Part shown: one piece after another, positions 33,207-41,988 of the stretch
How positions within the stretch are numbered: the first letter of the stretch is position 1
Layout of the letters: the number at the start of each line of letters is the position of its first letter
Assembly (NCBI GenBank): GCA_900542465.1
Contig: UQNS01000003.1
Span: 1 to 64,000, forward strand
Direction: 5' to 3'
Origin: an uncultured Eubacteriales bacterium
GTDB lineage: Bacteria; Bacillota; Clostridia; Lachnospirales; Lachnospiraceae
Length of the DNA: 64,000 nucleotides
Translations under genes and position numbers: made by a program
The notes under the pieces: generated by a model
Told to the model about the DNA's origin: nothing
Databases searched by the model: none
Seen by the model: only the letters and a program-made list of their open reading frames with translations

Positions 33207-33410
33207 ATAGCTAAGTACGAATTACATATACATTATAAGAAAGATTACGGAAAGGAAAAGCTGAAAGAGATCATTATCTGCAAGGATATGATGGAGGCCA
33301 CTATGAACCGTCTCAACAGAAAGGAAGATCCTTCCATTGAAAGGATGGAAGTGCTTCCGCATTACCACAACGATTTTCCGTTTGACCAGGCGGACTTGTT
33401 TGAGGACTGA
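33207..33410 (+). CDS. Small acidic protein with an apparent AUA start codon
   Basis: A strong Shine-Dalgarno (AGGAGG at about 33193-33198) is followed at normal spacing by ATA GCT AAG, and the frame then runs 67 codons to TGA 33408-33410. The product (AKYELHIHYKKDYGKEKLKE, then DMMEATMNRLNRKED and an acidic end FDQADLFED) looks like a real soluble protein. No ATG, GTG or TTG exists at the right place; the first in-frame ATG (about 33288) has no RBS. It may use AUA, or be a start-codon mutant of an MAKYELH gene. Function unknown. It sits between mntP and the FMN riboswitch. Confidence 0.5.
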   Translation: MAKYELHIHYKKDYGKEKLKEIIICKDMMEATMNRLNRKEDPSIERMEVLPHYHNDFPFDQADLFED

Positions 33411-33418
33411 CCGGAAAG

Positions 33419-33447
33419 TTGACAAATGTAATAGTAAAGATTACTAT
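33419..33447 (+). promoter_or_regulatory. Riboflavin operon promoter
   Basis: TTGACA (33419-33424), 17-bp spacer, TACTAT (33442-33447), just ahead of the FMN riboswitch. Confidence 0.7.
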
Positions 33448-33467
33448 TATATCCGACAATTGAAGAT

Positions 33468-33599
33468 AATCTTCGGGGCGGGGCGTGATTCCCCACCGGC
33501 GGTGAACTGTTTTTTCAGTGAGCCCGCGACCAGAGGTGACCCCTCTGCTGACCTGGTGAGATTCCGGGGCCGACAGTTATAGTCTGGATGAGAGAAGAT
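33468..33599 (+). ncRNA. FMN riboswitch (RFN element)
   Basis: The conserved RFN blocks occur in order: CTTCGGGGCGGGG, GTGATTCCCCACCGGCGGT, AGCCCGCGACC, CTGACCTGGTGAGATTCCGG, CCGACAGTTATAGTCTGGAT and GAGAGAAGAT. It is followed by a terminator and four riboflavin synthesis genes. FMN binding should stop transcription. Confidence 0.97.
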
Positions 33600-33625
33600 C
33601 GAAATTTATTTATTTTATATAGAGA

Positions 33626-33661
33626 TTCCAGCCCTGAAAATTTTTCGGGGCTTTTTTTATT
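33626..33661 (+). terminator. Terminator of the FMN riboswitch
   Basis: AGCCCTGAAAA pairs with TTTTTCGGGGCT, followed by a T run, before ribD. Confidence 0.85.
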
Positions 33662-33719
33662 TGACAAAATATATTATAAAGCAATTATATTATGGATCTG
33701 TTCGGACGAAGGAGGGAGC

Positions 33720-34817
33720 ATGGCTGAGGAAATTTATATGAGACAAGCTATAGAACTGGCTAAAAAGGGCGTTGGCCGGGTAGATCCCAATCCTTTGGTC
33801 GGAGCGGTGATCGTTAAGGATGGAAAAGTAGTCGGCAGAGGTTACCATGAGGAATATGGAAAACTGCATGCGGAAAGAAATGCTATTGCGGACATGAAGG
33901 CGAACGGATACACAGGAGAGGGCGCAGATATCTATGTGACGCTTGAGCCGTGCGGTCATTATGGTAAGACCCCGCCATGCGCAGAGGCCATTATAGAAAA
34001 TAAATTTGCCAGGGTAATTATCGGATCAAGAGATCCTAATCCTAAGGTGAGCGGTCTTGGAGTCAGGCAGCTGAGGGCCGCCGGTATCGAGGTCGTGGAA
34101 GATTTTCTTAAGTATGAATGTGACAGTCTTAATACAGTCTTTTTCCATTACATAACGAGCGGCAGACCATTTGTCCTCATGAAATATGCGATGACACTGG
34201 ACGGGAAGATAGCATCTAAGACAGGTATGTCCCGGTGGATATCCGGAGAAGAGTCAAGGGCGGAGGTCCACAGATACAGAAATAAGTATGTTGGGATCAT
34301 GGCGGGAATAGGCACGGTCCTTGCAGATGATCCTATGCTCAATACAAGGATAGAGGGCGGAAGAGATCCTGTAAGGATCATATGTGACAGCAAGATGAGG
34401 ATCCCGCTTGACTGCAAGATCGTAAAGACTGCAGATAAGTACAGAACTATTCTTGTTTTTACTGAGGAAAATAAAGAAAAGGCGGAAATCCTGAAAAAAA
34501 GCGGAGTAGAGCTTTTAAAGATCGAAAATTACAGGGATGGAAGAATATCGCTTGAAGCGCTTATGTATAAACTGGGAGAGCTGAAGATAGCTTCGATACT
34601 GGCAGAGGGCGGAGGAACACTAAATTACAGCCTCTTAGCCGGCGGGCTTGTTAATGAGATAAAGGTATTCATTGCTCCCAAGATCTTTGGAGGCAAGGCA
34701 AGGTCGCCTGTAGAAGGTGAGGGGGTCGAGACTCCGGATGAAGCTTTTGAATTTGAATTAACGGACACACAGATCACAGGAAAAGATATATGTCTTACAT
34801 ACAGGCCTGTTAAGTGA
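33720..34817 (+). CDS. ribD: Bifunctional riboflavin deaminase/reductase RibD
   Basis: The 365-residue protein deaminates and then reduces the pyrimidine intermediate of riboflavin synthesis. The N-terminal deaminase has the zinc site HAERNAI and EPCGHYGKTPPC; the C-terminal reductase has FVLMKYAMTLDGKIA, GIGTVLADDPMLNTR and LAEGGGTLNYSLL. ATG 33720 follows GAAGGAGGGAGC; a longer in-frame reading would begin inside the riboswitch. First of four rib genes under the FMN riboswitch. Confidence 0.96.
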   Translation: MAEEIYMRQAIELAKKGVGRVDPNPLVGAVIVKDGKVVGRGYHEEYGKLHAERNAIADMKANGYTGEGADIYVTLEPCGHYGKTPPCAEAIIENKFARVIIGSRDPNPKVSGLGVRQLRAAGIEVVEDFLKYECDSLNTVFFHYITSGRPFVLMKYAMTLDGKIASKTGMSRWISGEESRAEVHRYRNKYVGIMAGIGTVLADDPMLNTRIEGGRDPVRIICDSKMRIPLDCKIVKTADKYRTILVFTEENKEKAEILKKSGVELLKIENYRDGRISLEALMYKLGELKIASILAEGGGTLNYSLLAGGLVNEIKVFIAPKIFGGKARSPVEGEGVETPDEAFEFELTDTQITGKDICLTYRPVK

Positions 34818-34830
34818 GAAAGGAGGGGTA

Positions 34831-35496
34831 ATGTTTACAGGTATTATTGAGGAGACAGGTAAGATCATCTCATTTAAAAGGACCGGAAGATCGGGACAGC
34901 TGAAGATAGGAGCAAGTAAGGTGCTTGAAGGCACAAATATAGGAGATTCTATCGCTGTTAACGGCATATGCCTTACAGTTGTATCGATGCAGACGGATTC
35001 TTTCGTGGCTGATGTAATGGTTGAAACGGTGGCCAGGAGCTCTTTATCTGACCTGGCATCAGGAGACAGGGTAAATCTGGAAAGAGCCATGCCTATGAAC
35101 GGAAGGTTTGGCGGACATATAGTTTCAGGGCATATAGATGGCACGGGAGTTATATATTCTCTGGTGAGAGAAGAAAATGCCATATGGGTAACGATCAGGG
35201 CATCGGATGATATTTTAAGATATATAGTTGAAAAAGGTTCCGTTTCGATAGACGGTATCAGTCTGACAGTGGCATATGTGGATGAAGATGTGTTTAAAGT
35301 ATCGGTAATTCCGCATACAGGCGAGGAAACTACCCTCCTCGGGAAAAAGCCGGGAGATAGGGTCAATCTGGAAAATGACCCGGTAGGTAAGTATATAGAA
35401 AAATTGCTCCTTCCATACGGGAATTCTTATGGCGGGAAAGATATTAAAAAGGGATCAAAGCTCACAAAGGATTTTCTTACGGAAAATGGTTTTTGA
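34831..35496 (+). CDS. ribE: Riboflavin synthase alpha subunit
   Basis: The 221-residue enzyme makes riboflavin from two lumazines. It starts [10 protein letters not shown] and has two tandem lumazine-binding barrels, each with the [13 protein letters not shown] / [13 protein letters not shown] and [13 protein letters not shown] type motifs. RBS GAAAGGAGGGG 5 nt upstream, 13 bp after ribD. The stop lies just before ribBA. Length is normal. Confidence 0.95.
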   Translation: MFTGIIEETGKIISFKRTGRSGQLKIGASKVLEGTNIGDSIAVNGICLTVVSMQTDSFVADVMVETVARSSLSDLASGDRVNLERAMPMNGRFGGHIVSGHIDGTGVIYSLVREENAIWVTIRASDDILRYIVEKGSVSIDGISLTVAYVDEDVFKVSVIPHTGEETTLLGKKPGDRVNLENDPVGKYIEKLLLPYGNSYGGKDIKKGSKLTKDFLTENGF

Positions 35497-35510
35497 CAGG
35501 GGGATATAAG

Positions 35511-36746
35511 ATGAGTGATGAAAATATAAATTCAGAGAAGTATGAATATGATACAGTTGAAAAAGCGCTTGAAGGTCTGAGGGCAGGTAAGATCATTCTT
35601 GTAACAGATGATCCCGACAGGGAAAACGAGGGCGATATGATCTGCGCGGCAGAATATGCAACAACAGAGAATATCAATTTTATGGCAAGTCTTGCAAAAG
35701 GACTTATATGCACACCTATGAGCGTAGAGACAGCGAACAGATTAGGCCTTCCGCCTATGGTCTCCGAGAATACAGATAATCATCAGACAGCTTTCACTGT
35801 TTCTGTAGACCATGTTAATACAACGACAGGGATCTCGGCGGCGGAACGTTCATTTACTATGATAAAGTGCGCAGACCCGGATACGAAGCCGACAGACCTG
35901 AGAAGACCGGGACACGTTTTTCCATTGGTTGCCAGACACGGAGGTGTCCTGGTGAGAAGCGGACATACGGAGGCGACTGTAGACCTTATGAGACTGGCGG
36001 GACTCAGGGAATGCGGTGTATGCTGTGAGGTCATGGATGATGACGGGACTATGATGAGAACGCCTAAGCTATGGGAACTGGCGAAAAAATACGATCTCAC
36101 CTTTATTACGATAAAACAGCTTCAGGATCATATTAAGATCAATGAGAAACATGTCGTAAAAGAGGCGGAAGCAAAGATGCCGACCAAGCATGGTGATTTT
36201 CAGATGTATGGCTATGTCAATGATATTACGGGCGAACATCATGTCGCGCTTGTAAAGGGCGATATCGGAGATGGAAAGAATGTACTCACAAGGGTCCATT
36301 CAGAGTGCCTGACAGGCGATGCTTTCGGCTCTTACAGGTGTGACTGCGGAGAACAGCTTGCAAGATCCATGGAAATGGTGGAGGCGGAAGGCCGCGGAAT
36401 TATCCTCTATATGCGTCAGGAAGGTCGCGGTATCGGTCTTATAAATAAGATAAAGGCCTATGCTCTGCAGGAACAGGGGATGGATACCGTCGAAGCCAAC
36501 ATTGCTCTGGGATTTAAACCGGATCTCAGGGAATATTGGGTCGGAGCGCAGATACTTAAGGATCTGGGAGTTAAGTCCCTCAGACTCTTGACCAATAATC
36601 CGGAAAAAATAGAAGGATTAAATGATTTTGGACTTGAGATAACCGAAAGGGTCCCTATTGAGATCGAACCGCAGCGGTATGACCGCGGATACCTTGAAAC
36701 TAAAAAGATCAAAATGGGGCATATTTTCAACAGAATAGATATTTAA
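35511..36746 (+). CDS. ribBA: Bifunctional DHBP synthase / GTP cyclohydrolase II RibBA
   Basis: The 411-residue protein makes both riboflavin precursors. The DHBP synthase half has [30 protein letters not shown] and RPGHVFPL with HTEATVDL. The GTP cyclohydrolase II half has the zinc cysteines [18 protein letters not shown] and the [16 protein letters not shown] motif. ATG 35511 has GGGGGATA upstream; an upstream TTG (35493) would overlap ribE. Length and domain order are normal. Confidence 0.96.
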   Translation: MSDENINSEKYEYDTVEKALEGLRAGKIILVTDDPDRENEGDMICAAEYATTENINFMASLAKGLICTPMSVETANRLGLPPMVSENTDNHQTAFTVSVDHVNTTTGISAAERSFTMIKCADPDTKPTDLRRPGHVFPLVARHGGVLVRSGHTEATVDLMRLAGLRECGVCCEVMDDDGTMMRTPKLWELAKKYDLTFITIKQLQDHIKINEKHVVKEAEAKMPTKHGDFQMYGYVNDITGEHHVALVKGDIGDGKNVLTRVHSECLTGDAFGSYRCDCGEQLARSMEMVEAEGRGIILYMRQEGRGIGLINKIKAYALQEQGMDTVEANIALGFKPDLREYWVGAQILKDLGVKSLRLLTNNPEKIEGLNDFGLEITERVPIEIEPQRYDRGYLETKKIKMGHIFNRIDI

Positions 36747-36779
36747 AAGATCAGCTGAATAAATGTTAGGAGAATATAA

Positions 36780-37253
36780 ATGAACGAAATTAATGTATTA
36801 GAAGGAAAAGTAGTTGCACCTGAGGGTATGAAGGTCGGTATAGTCGCATCACGATTCAATGAGTTTATCACGAATAAACTCCTTAGCGGAGCTGTTGACG
36901 GTCTTGTTCGTCACGGAGTGGATGAAAGCAACATCACTGCCGCGTGGATCCCTGGAGCATTTGAGATCCCTGTGGTTGCGCAGAAAATGGCCAGATCAGG
37001 GAAGTATGATGCAGTGATCTGTGTAGGCGCCGTGATCAGGGGAAGTACGACTCACTATGACTATGTGTGTAATGAAGTGTCAAAAGGAATTGCGCATGTG
37101 TCTCTCGAAACAGGGATACCGGTAATGTTTGGCGTCGTTACAACAGAGAATATAGAGCAGGCTATAGAAAGAGCAGGAACAAAAGCGGGCAACAAGGGCT
37201 ATGACTGTGCTCTTTCAGCAATCGAGATGGTCAATTTAATGGGGCTGATGTAA
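36780..37253 (+). CDS. ribH: 6,7-dimethyl-8-ribityllumazine synthase
   Basis: The 157-residue enzyme condenses the two precursors made by RibD and RibBA. Visible motifs are [47 protein letters not shown] with the catalytic histidine, and [23 protein letters not shown]. It is the last gene of the operon, 33 bp after ribBA with RBS TTAGGAG. Confidence 0.96.
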   Translation: MNEINVLEGKVVAPEGMKVGIVASRFNEFITNKLLSGAVDGLVRHGVDESNITAAWIPGAFEIPVVAQKMARSGKYDAVICVGAVIRGSTTHYDYVCNEVSKGIAHVSLETGIPVMFGVVTTENIEQAIERAGTKAGNKGYDCALSAIEMVNLMGLM

Positions 37254-37267
37254 TCAATATCCGCATA

Positions 37268-37310
37268 CAAAAACCAGTTGTTACTTTATTTGTAACAACT
37301 GGTTTTTTTG
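37268..37310 (+). terminator. Terminator of the riboflavin operon
   Basis: Perfect stem AAAAACCAGTTGTTAC / GTAACAACTGGTTTTT around TTTATTT, with T run. Confidence 0.9.
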
Positions 37311-37359
37311 ATCAATATTTTTAGTGCTGTCAGAGACCAACAGCGGAAATCGTCATAAC

Positions 37360-38097
37360 TTATTCGAAGAACTTAACTGCACCTGTTGAAAGATCATATC
37401 TTGCGCCAACAAATTTAACTTTTCCTTCTTCCTCAAGGTGTTTAAGAACTTTGTTCTTTCTGAGTGTCTCGATCTGATTCATTACGTTGATATCAACGGC
37501 TTTTGAAGCTATCGCCTTAGTATCTTTCTCAGTTTCCTTTGCTTTGTTTACGGCAGGGATGATCTGATCAACGATGGTCTTGATATCGCCGGTAGCATGT
37601 CCTTCAACAGCGGCAGCAACAGCGCCGCAGCCTGAGTGTCCCATAACAACGACGACCTTAGCGCCTGCATGTTCAACACCGTACTCTACAGATCCGATAT
37701 CAGTTGAATTAAGTGCCTCACCGGCTGTCCTTATAGTGAATATTTCACCAAGACCGGCATTAAACACTTCTTCAGCCGGTACACGTGAGTCAGAGCAAGA
37801 AACAACTACGGCATAAGGATATTGACCGGAAACTAATTCTTCACGAGTTTTCGCAGAGATATTAGTTGTATCAATACCTTTAATGTAGTCAGCGTTACCA
37901 GCTTTTAAGAGTGCGATTGCATCATCAGCGCTCTTAACGTCAGATGCAGAATGCCCCTTGCTTGAAGCTGAAGTAGTATTTTTAACTTCTTCTACTACAG
38001 GTTTGTCATTTTTTGCACAACCTGCTAATCCGAGACCTGCCATAGCAAATACGGAACCTGCAACTGCAAACTTTGTTAAATGATTTTTGATTTTCAT
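37360..38097 (-). CDS. Beta-class carbonic anhydrase with a lipoprotein signal peptide
   Basis: The 245-residue protein begins with a signal peptide (KFAVAGSVFAMAGLGLAGC) whose lipobox cysteine is C27, then a linker and a complete beta carbonic anhydrase domain. The zinc and active-site residues are C101 and D103 (SCSDSR), H154 and C157 (MGHSGCGA). It interconverts CO2 and bicarbonate, here apparently on the outer face of the membrane; most beta enzymes are cytoplasmic. RBS AAGGAG is 9 nt upstream. Single gene, convergent with ribH. Confidence 0.93.
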   Translation of the reverse strand: MKIKNHLTKFAVAGSVFAMAGLGLAGCAKNDKPVVEEVKNTTSASSKGHSASDVKSADDAIALLKAGNADYIKGIDTTNISAKTREELVSGQYPYAVVVSCSDSRVPAEEVFNAGLGEIFTIRTAGEALNSTDIGSVEYGVEHAGAKVVVVMGHSGCGAVAAAVEGHATGDIKTIVDQIIPAVNKAKETEKDTKAIASKAVDINVMNQIETLRKNKVLKHLEEEGKVKFVGARYDLSTGAVKFFE

Positions 38098-38333
38098 AGC
38101 TTAAATCTCCTTTCCAAATTAGAGCCCCCGCTCTAGGCCTTGAGTGTATCAATTCTTATACAATTTGAGAATTGAGGAAAGCAGGAAACGAGCATAAAGT
38201 GCTGAAGAAAATGTCAAAATCAGGCATTTCTGTTTATTTTGTTAATTAACGGTGAAAAATTTGAAAAAAGTGTGATTTTCAAGACTGATGTTTAAACAAA
38301 ATAAATATCTTTGTAAGAAAAACTCAAGAGCAA
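38098..38333. other. Intergenic region upstream of the carbonic anhydrase
   Basis: AT-rich spacer between two divergent genes. An inverted repeat CAATTCT (38150-38156), N11, AGAATTG (38168-38174) surrounds a TGTATAAG extended -10-like box on the minus strand, so it may be the carbonic anhydrase promoter and operator. AGAG-CCCCCG-CTCT (38120-38133) can form a leader hairpin. Nothing else is recognised. Confidence 0.4.
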
Positions 38334-38378
38334 TTGACAAAAAAAACTGGTTAGCATAGACTAATAACGGCGTAGTCT
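38334..38378 (+). promoter_or_regulatory. Promoter and operators of the NEAT-like gene
   Basis: TTGACA (38334-38339) and TAGACT (38356-38361) with a 16-bp spacer. Over them lie GTTAG-CATAGA-CTAAT (38349-38364) and a longer inverted repeat TAGACTA (38356-38362), N9, TAGTCTA (38372-38378). A repressor here would shut the promoter. The first motif recurs before two other genes in the window. Confidence 0.6.
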
Positions 38379-38484
38379 AACGATTTACTTGATTACTTTT
38401 TCTCTTCCGTACTTGAAAAAGTATATGGAATATATGGGGATATATTTAGTGGAATTGTAATTTTAGAAAATATGAGGTTATGCT

Positions 38485-40833
38485 ATGAAAAGAATAAAGA
38501 AAGTTGGAGTTGCAGTATTAGGTTTTGGATTAGCGATAGGAGCGCTGTCTGTTAACATCAGAGCGGTGAACGCCGAAGGTCTGGATCCGATAATGAGTCT
38601 CGCAGGCAGTCTCAGCGGGACAAGAGGCGGAGCCGGCATGCCGGAGCTTGATCCGTCACAGTATACGGAAACAAAAGGAAAGCTCTATAAAGATGAATTT
38701 GATATGGAGGATGATGAAGAAGATCGTTTAGATATGGTAGCATCTGATTTTATGGATCAGAAGATGGTCTATCAGTATTTTAAGGATAAGGATGTTACTG
38801 TATACCGGATCATGTTTAAGGCATTTAATTCTTATATATCCGGGAGCAGCACCCCGACCAAGATCGAGTCTGCAGATAAGGTATGGACAAGGGTCGAAGG
38901 TAATGAGGTCGAGGCAGTAAAGGAAGCAGCCGCGCCCGGAGATAATACAAGTTCTTATTTCAGATTCGCCTTGCAGGGAAAGCCAAGAAAGCAGATACCG
39001 TTAAAGCTGCACTGGAATCCTATTAAGAATGATCCGGAGTACGCGTACAGAAATGTCAATCTGATGGTGACACTGAACGAAGCTCCCGGGATAGAGCTTC
39101 CTCCGAATGCACCTAATCAGCCGAATGCGCCTCTTCCGACACCTATACCTGATCTTATCGCTCCTAAGGTAAAACAGGCGATGATGGAGCATACCCTGGA
39201 GAACGGCCAGCCATCTATGGCGAACAATACATTTAGCCATGAGGTCAAATATGAAGAGAAAAATGGAAAAACAGTTTATGAGATACATTTTCTTGAGTTC
39301 AGTTCTCCGACATTTAAAAATGGGGTCCCAATGGTAAGCGTGGCAAGGTTATGGTATAACGATGAAGGAACAGTAAAGGAGGCATATCTGGCCAAGGCGG
39401 AAGGCAATAGCCGAACATACCGTTTTGAGATAGCCGGAAGACCAAAAACCAAGATCGAAACAACTCTTTATGTTATGCCGATGAAAGAGGCTCTAGGAGA
39501 TGGCGCAGCGATACAGAAGGCTAATCTTCTTATATCTGATGAAGATATGGATGGTATCGTTACAGCAGAAGTATATGTAAAAGTTCCTTATGGGATAAGC
39601 ATTGTTGAGGATAAAGACCTGAAGCCGGGAGATGTGTATGTGCAGCAGGAAGGAAAGTACGGCACAGAGAAGATAGCATTTAAGTATAAGGCGATAAATG
39701 GAGTTAATACCGGCATGCTTATGGGGAAAGAAGTGCTGGATCGTAAAGAGCCTGTTGAGAAGATAATACGCGTAAATGACAGGAAGGCATATGAAGACGC
39801 CAACAGGCAGTTTGAGAAAGACAACGCTAAGACGCCGGAAGACGGCAGTAAGAACTATCCATTGAGACTTGCAGACGCAAAGCTGAAGGAAATCGATAGT
39901 AATATGGATAATTTTCTTATGAGGACAGGTGTAAATGTAAAAGAAAATGCAGGCAAGAGGAAATATACTCTTTCATTTATGTCATATAACGGATTTGCAC
40001 CGTCAGTAAGAAGGATGAAAGCTTATCTGAACGGCATAGAAGTACCTGTGGAGGCGCTTGGAAGCAAGGAAGTTACTAAACACTCAGAAACATACAGGGA
40101 AAATGAAGACCACAGCACTGTATTTTCATTTGAACTTCCGGTCAATGCGGACCTGGATAAGCTCGTTCTTAATATGGAATATCTAGATAATCTGAAGTTT
40201 AATGCAAAGATGGATATTGATTTCTCCAGGCAGGTCGTACAAGGACGGGAGCCAAGAACTACGGGTACTGAAGAGATAGATTTCGCTACTGAAAGAGTTG
40301 AAGATACAACGCTTGAAGAGGGGAAAGAAAAGCTAGTACAGGAAGGCGAGAAAGGGCTTAAGGCTATTACAGAATATGACAAAACTGTAGATGGACAGAT
40401 GTTTACAACAAAAATGAACGGAGGCCAGCAGGGATATCATATGATCGGAAGCCCTATGGAAGTTGTTCTGAAACAGCCTAAGAATAAGATCATTCATGTA
40501 GGGGCAAAGAAGGCTGAGAAGGCTGAAAAGCCTGAAGATAAGCAGGATAAAAACAAACCGGGCAATAATTCCGGCAGCAACGATAAGGTGGGTAAAATTG
40601 CAGACGGTAAGAAGATCCCTGAGACAGGCGATACAAAGCCTGAAGATAAGCAGGATAAAAACAAACCGGGCAATAATTCCGGCAACAACGATAAGGTGGG
40701 TAAAATTGCAGACGGTAAGAAGATCCCTGAGACAGGCGATACATCAAGGATCGGTCTGTATGTGGTTTCTGCTGTAAGCTCTGCCGCCGCTGGTATCGCT
40801 GCAGTCTTCATAAGAAAAAGAATTAGAAAGTAA
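38485..40833 (+). CDS. Sortase-anchored surface protein with NEAT-like repeats
   Basis: The 782-residue protein has a signal peptide (to about residue 31), then three related domains near residues 60-210, 230-350 and 465-600. Each follows the NEAT-like outline: an xSMAxxxF or VASDFM/NMDNFL turn, a V..E.K..Y.I.F strand pair, and a later F.F/L strand. NEAT domains bind heme or hemoproteins; the usual YxxxY heme motif is not clear here, so binding is uncertain. The C-terminus has two identical 36-residue units, each ending KIPETGDT, then a hydrophobic helix and RKRIRK, a sortase sorting signal. Upstream operators suggest metal control. Confidence 0.65.
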   Translation: MKRIKKVGVAVLGFGLAIGALSVNIRAVNAEGLDPIMSLAGSLSGTRGGAGMPELDPSQYTETKGKLYKDEFDMEDDEEDRLDMVASDFMDQKMVYQYFKDKDVTVYRIMFKAFNSYISGSSTPTKIESADKVWTRVEGNEVEAVKEAAAPGDNTSSYFRFALQGKPRKQIPLKLHWNPIKNDPEYAYRNVNLMVTLNEAPGIELPPNAPNQPNAPLPTPIPDLIAPKVKQAMMEHTLENGQPSMANNTFSHEVKYEEKNGKTVYEIHFLEFSSPTFKNGVPMVSVARLWYNDEGTVKEAYLAKAEGNSRTYRFEIAGRPKTKIETTLYVMPMKEALGDGAAIQKANLLISDEDMDGIVTAEVYVKVPYGISIVEDKDLKPGDVYVQQEGKYGTEKIAFKYKAINGVNTGMLMGKEVLDRKEPVEKIIRVNDRKAYEDANRQFEKDNAKTPEDGSKNYPLRLADAKLKEIDSNMDNFLMRTGVNVKENAGKRKYTLSFMSYNGFAPSVRRMKAYLNGIEVPVEALGSKEVTKHSETYRENEDHSTVFSFELPVNADLDKLVLNMEYLDNLKFNAKMDIDFSRQVVQGREPRTTGTEEIDFATERVEDTTLEEGKEKLVQEGEKGLKAITEYDKTVDGQMFTTKMNGGQQGYHMIGSPMEVVLKQPKNKIIHVGAKKAEKAEKPEDKQDKNKPGNNSGSNDKVGKIADGKKIPETGDTKPEDKQDKNKPGNNSGNNDKVGKIADGKKIPETGDTSRIGLYVVSAVSSAAAGIAAVFIRKRIRK
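40528..40743 (+). repeat. Tandem 108-bp direct repeat within the cell-wall anchor region
   Basis: 40528-40635 and 40636-40743 are identical except for one base (AGC to AAC, Ser to Asn). Each encodes KPEDKQDKNKPGNNSG followed by KVGKIADGKKIPETGDT, so the sortase motif itself is duplicated. The near-identity means a recent duplication or ongoing conversion. Confidence 0.95.
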
Positions 40834-40898
40834 TTGATTTTCCCAAGAAAAATGTTAAAATGTTGACAAATCAACGTTTAACAAAGAAGGGGAAATTA

Positions 40899-41906
40899 GT
40901 GGGAAATACTGCTGAAATTAAAAAGAAAAAGCGTAAATGGCCCTATATACTGGGAGGAGTAATAGCCGCGATCGTAATAGCGGCCATTATAGTCGTTTAC
41001 GCGGTAGGAAATTATCTTGTCGTCTACGCTATCGGGCGCAGCGGTGATGGCGGAGAGAGAAATGTGACACTTAGCAATGCGTCTACCACGGAAGCGGAAA
41101 AAAAGATACAGGAAGGGCGTATGGCTCAGAACCAGCGTAAAAGGCAGTTTCTGGAAAGTTTAAAAGAGGAAGAGGTTACGGTAGTATCCCCCGATAATTT
41201 AAAACTGAAGGGGTATTACTACGGTAATGATCCGGGCCATAAGTGGGTCATACTCGTGCATGGTTACAGGTCTGACCACAGGGGAATGCTCGGAAGCGGA
41301 CAGAGATATCATGATCATGGCTATCAGGTGCTTATTCCGGATCTCAGAGGTTGTGGAAAAAGTGAGGGCGATTACATCGGCATGGGATGGCTGGATAAAG
41401 ATGATATACTTAAATGGGTAGACTGGATAAATCAAAGAGACAGTCAGGCTCAGATCGTTATACAGGGTGTTTCGATGGGGGCGGCCACGACCATTATGAC
41501 CGCAGGAGAAAAGACGCCGGATTCTGTTAAAGCATTTGTTGAGGATTCAGGCTATACTACAGTATGGGATGTATTCTCGACAGAACTGAAGCTTAGATTT
41601 AAGCTGCCTTCATTTCCTGTATTGGATGCGGCAAGTGCTATAGCTGATAATAAGGCGGGGTACAACTTTAAGGAGGCTTCTGCTCTGGCTCAGGTGAAGA
41701 AAGCAGATAAGCCTATGATGTTTATTCATGGAACGGCAGACAATTTTATTCCGTTTTATATGGAAAAAGAGTTGTACGACAATAAGCCGGGAGAGAATAA
41801 GAAGCTTCTTGTTGCTGAAGGCGCCGGGCATGTAGAATCAGCCTATCTGCTTGGCGACGAATATTGGAAGAGTGTGTTCAGTTTTGTTGACACATATGTA
41901 AAGTAA
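40899..41906 (+). CDS. Membrane-anchored alpha/beta hydrolase
   Basis: The 335-residue protein has a Lys-rich start (EIKKKKRKW) and one membrane helix (about residues 17-40), followed by an extracellular alpha/beta hydrolase. The oxyanion region is VILVHGYRSD, the nucleophile elbow GVSMGA, the acid is in IHGTADNFIP and the histidine in GAGHVES. GTG 40899 is preferred because AAGGGGAAA lies just before it; the longer in-frame ORF from 40860 would start within an inverted repeat (40854-40882). It follows the surface-protein gene by 65 bp. The substrate is unknown; it resembles esterase/peptidase-like family members. Confidence 0.85.
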   Translation: MGNTAEIKKKKRKWPYILGGVIAAIVIAAIIVVYAVGNYLVVYAIGRSGDGGERNVTLSNASTTEAEKKIQEGRMAQNQRKRQFLESLKEEEVTVVSPDNLKLKGYYYGNDPGHKWVILVHGYRSDHRGMLGSGQRYHDHGYQVLIPDLRGCGKSEGDYIGMGWLDKDDILKWVDWINQRDSQAQIVIQGVSMGAATTIMTAGEKTPDSVKAFVEDSGYTTVWDVFSTELKLRFKLPSFPVLDAASAIADNKAGYNFKEASALAQVKKADKPMMFIHGTADNFIPFYMEKELYDNKPGENKKLLVAEGAGHVESAYLLGDEYWKSVFSFVDTYVK

Positions 41907-41918
41907 AAAATATAAAGA

Positions 41919-41988
41919 AAAAACTCTCACAGATTCCGGTGTTATGCTTTGGACACGCACCATTCATTATCTGTGGGAGTTTTTTATT
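41919..41988. terminator. Bidirectional terminator between hydrolase and YeiH-like genes
   Basis: AAAAAACTCTCACAGA pairs with TCTGTGGGAGTTTTTT across a 38-nt loop, with A run left and T run right. Confidence 0.75.

Noticed and set aside
40494..40874. Minus-strand ORFs across the 108-bp repeats
   Set aside because: They are shadows created by the duplicated plus-strand coding sequence.
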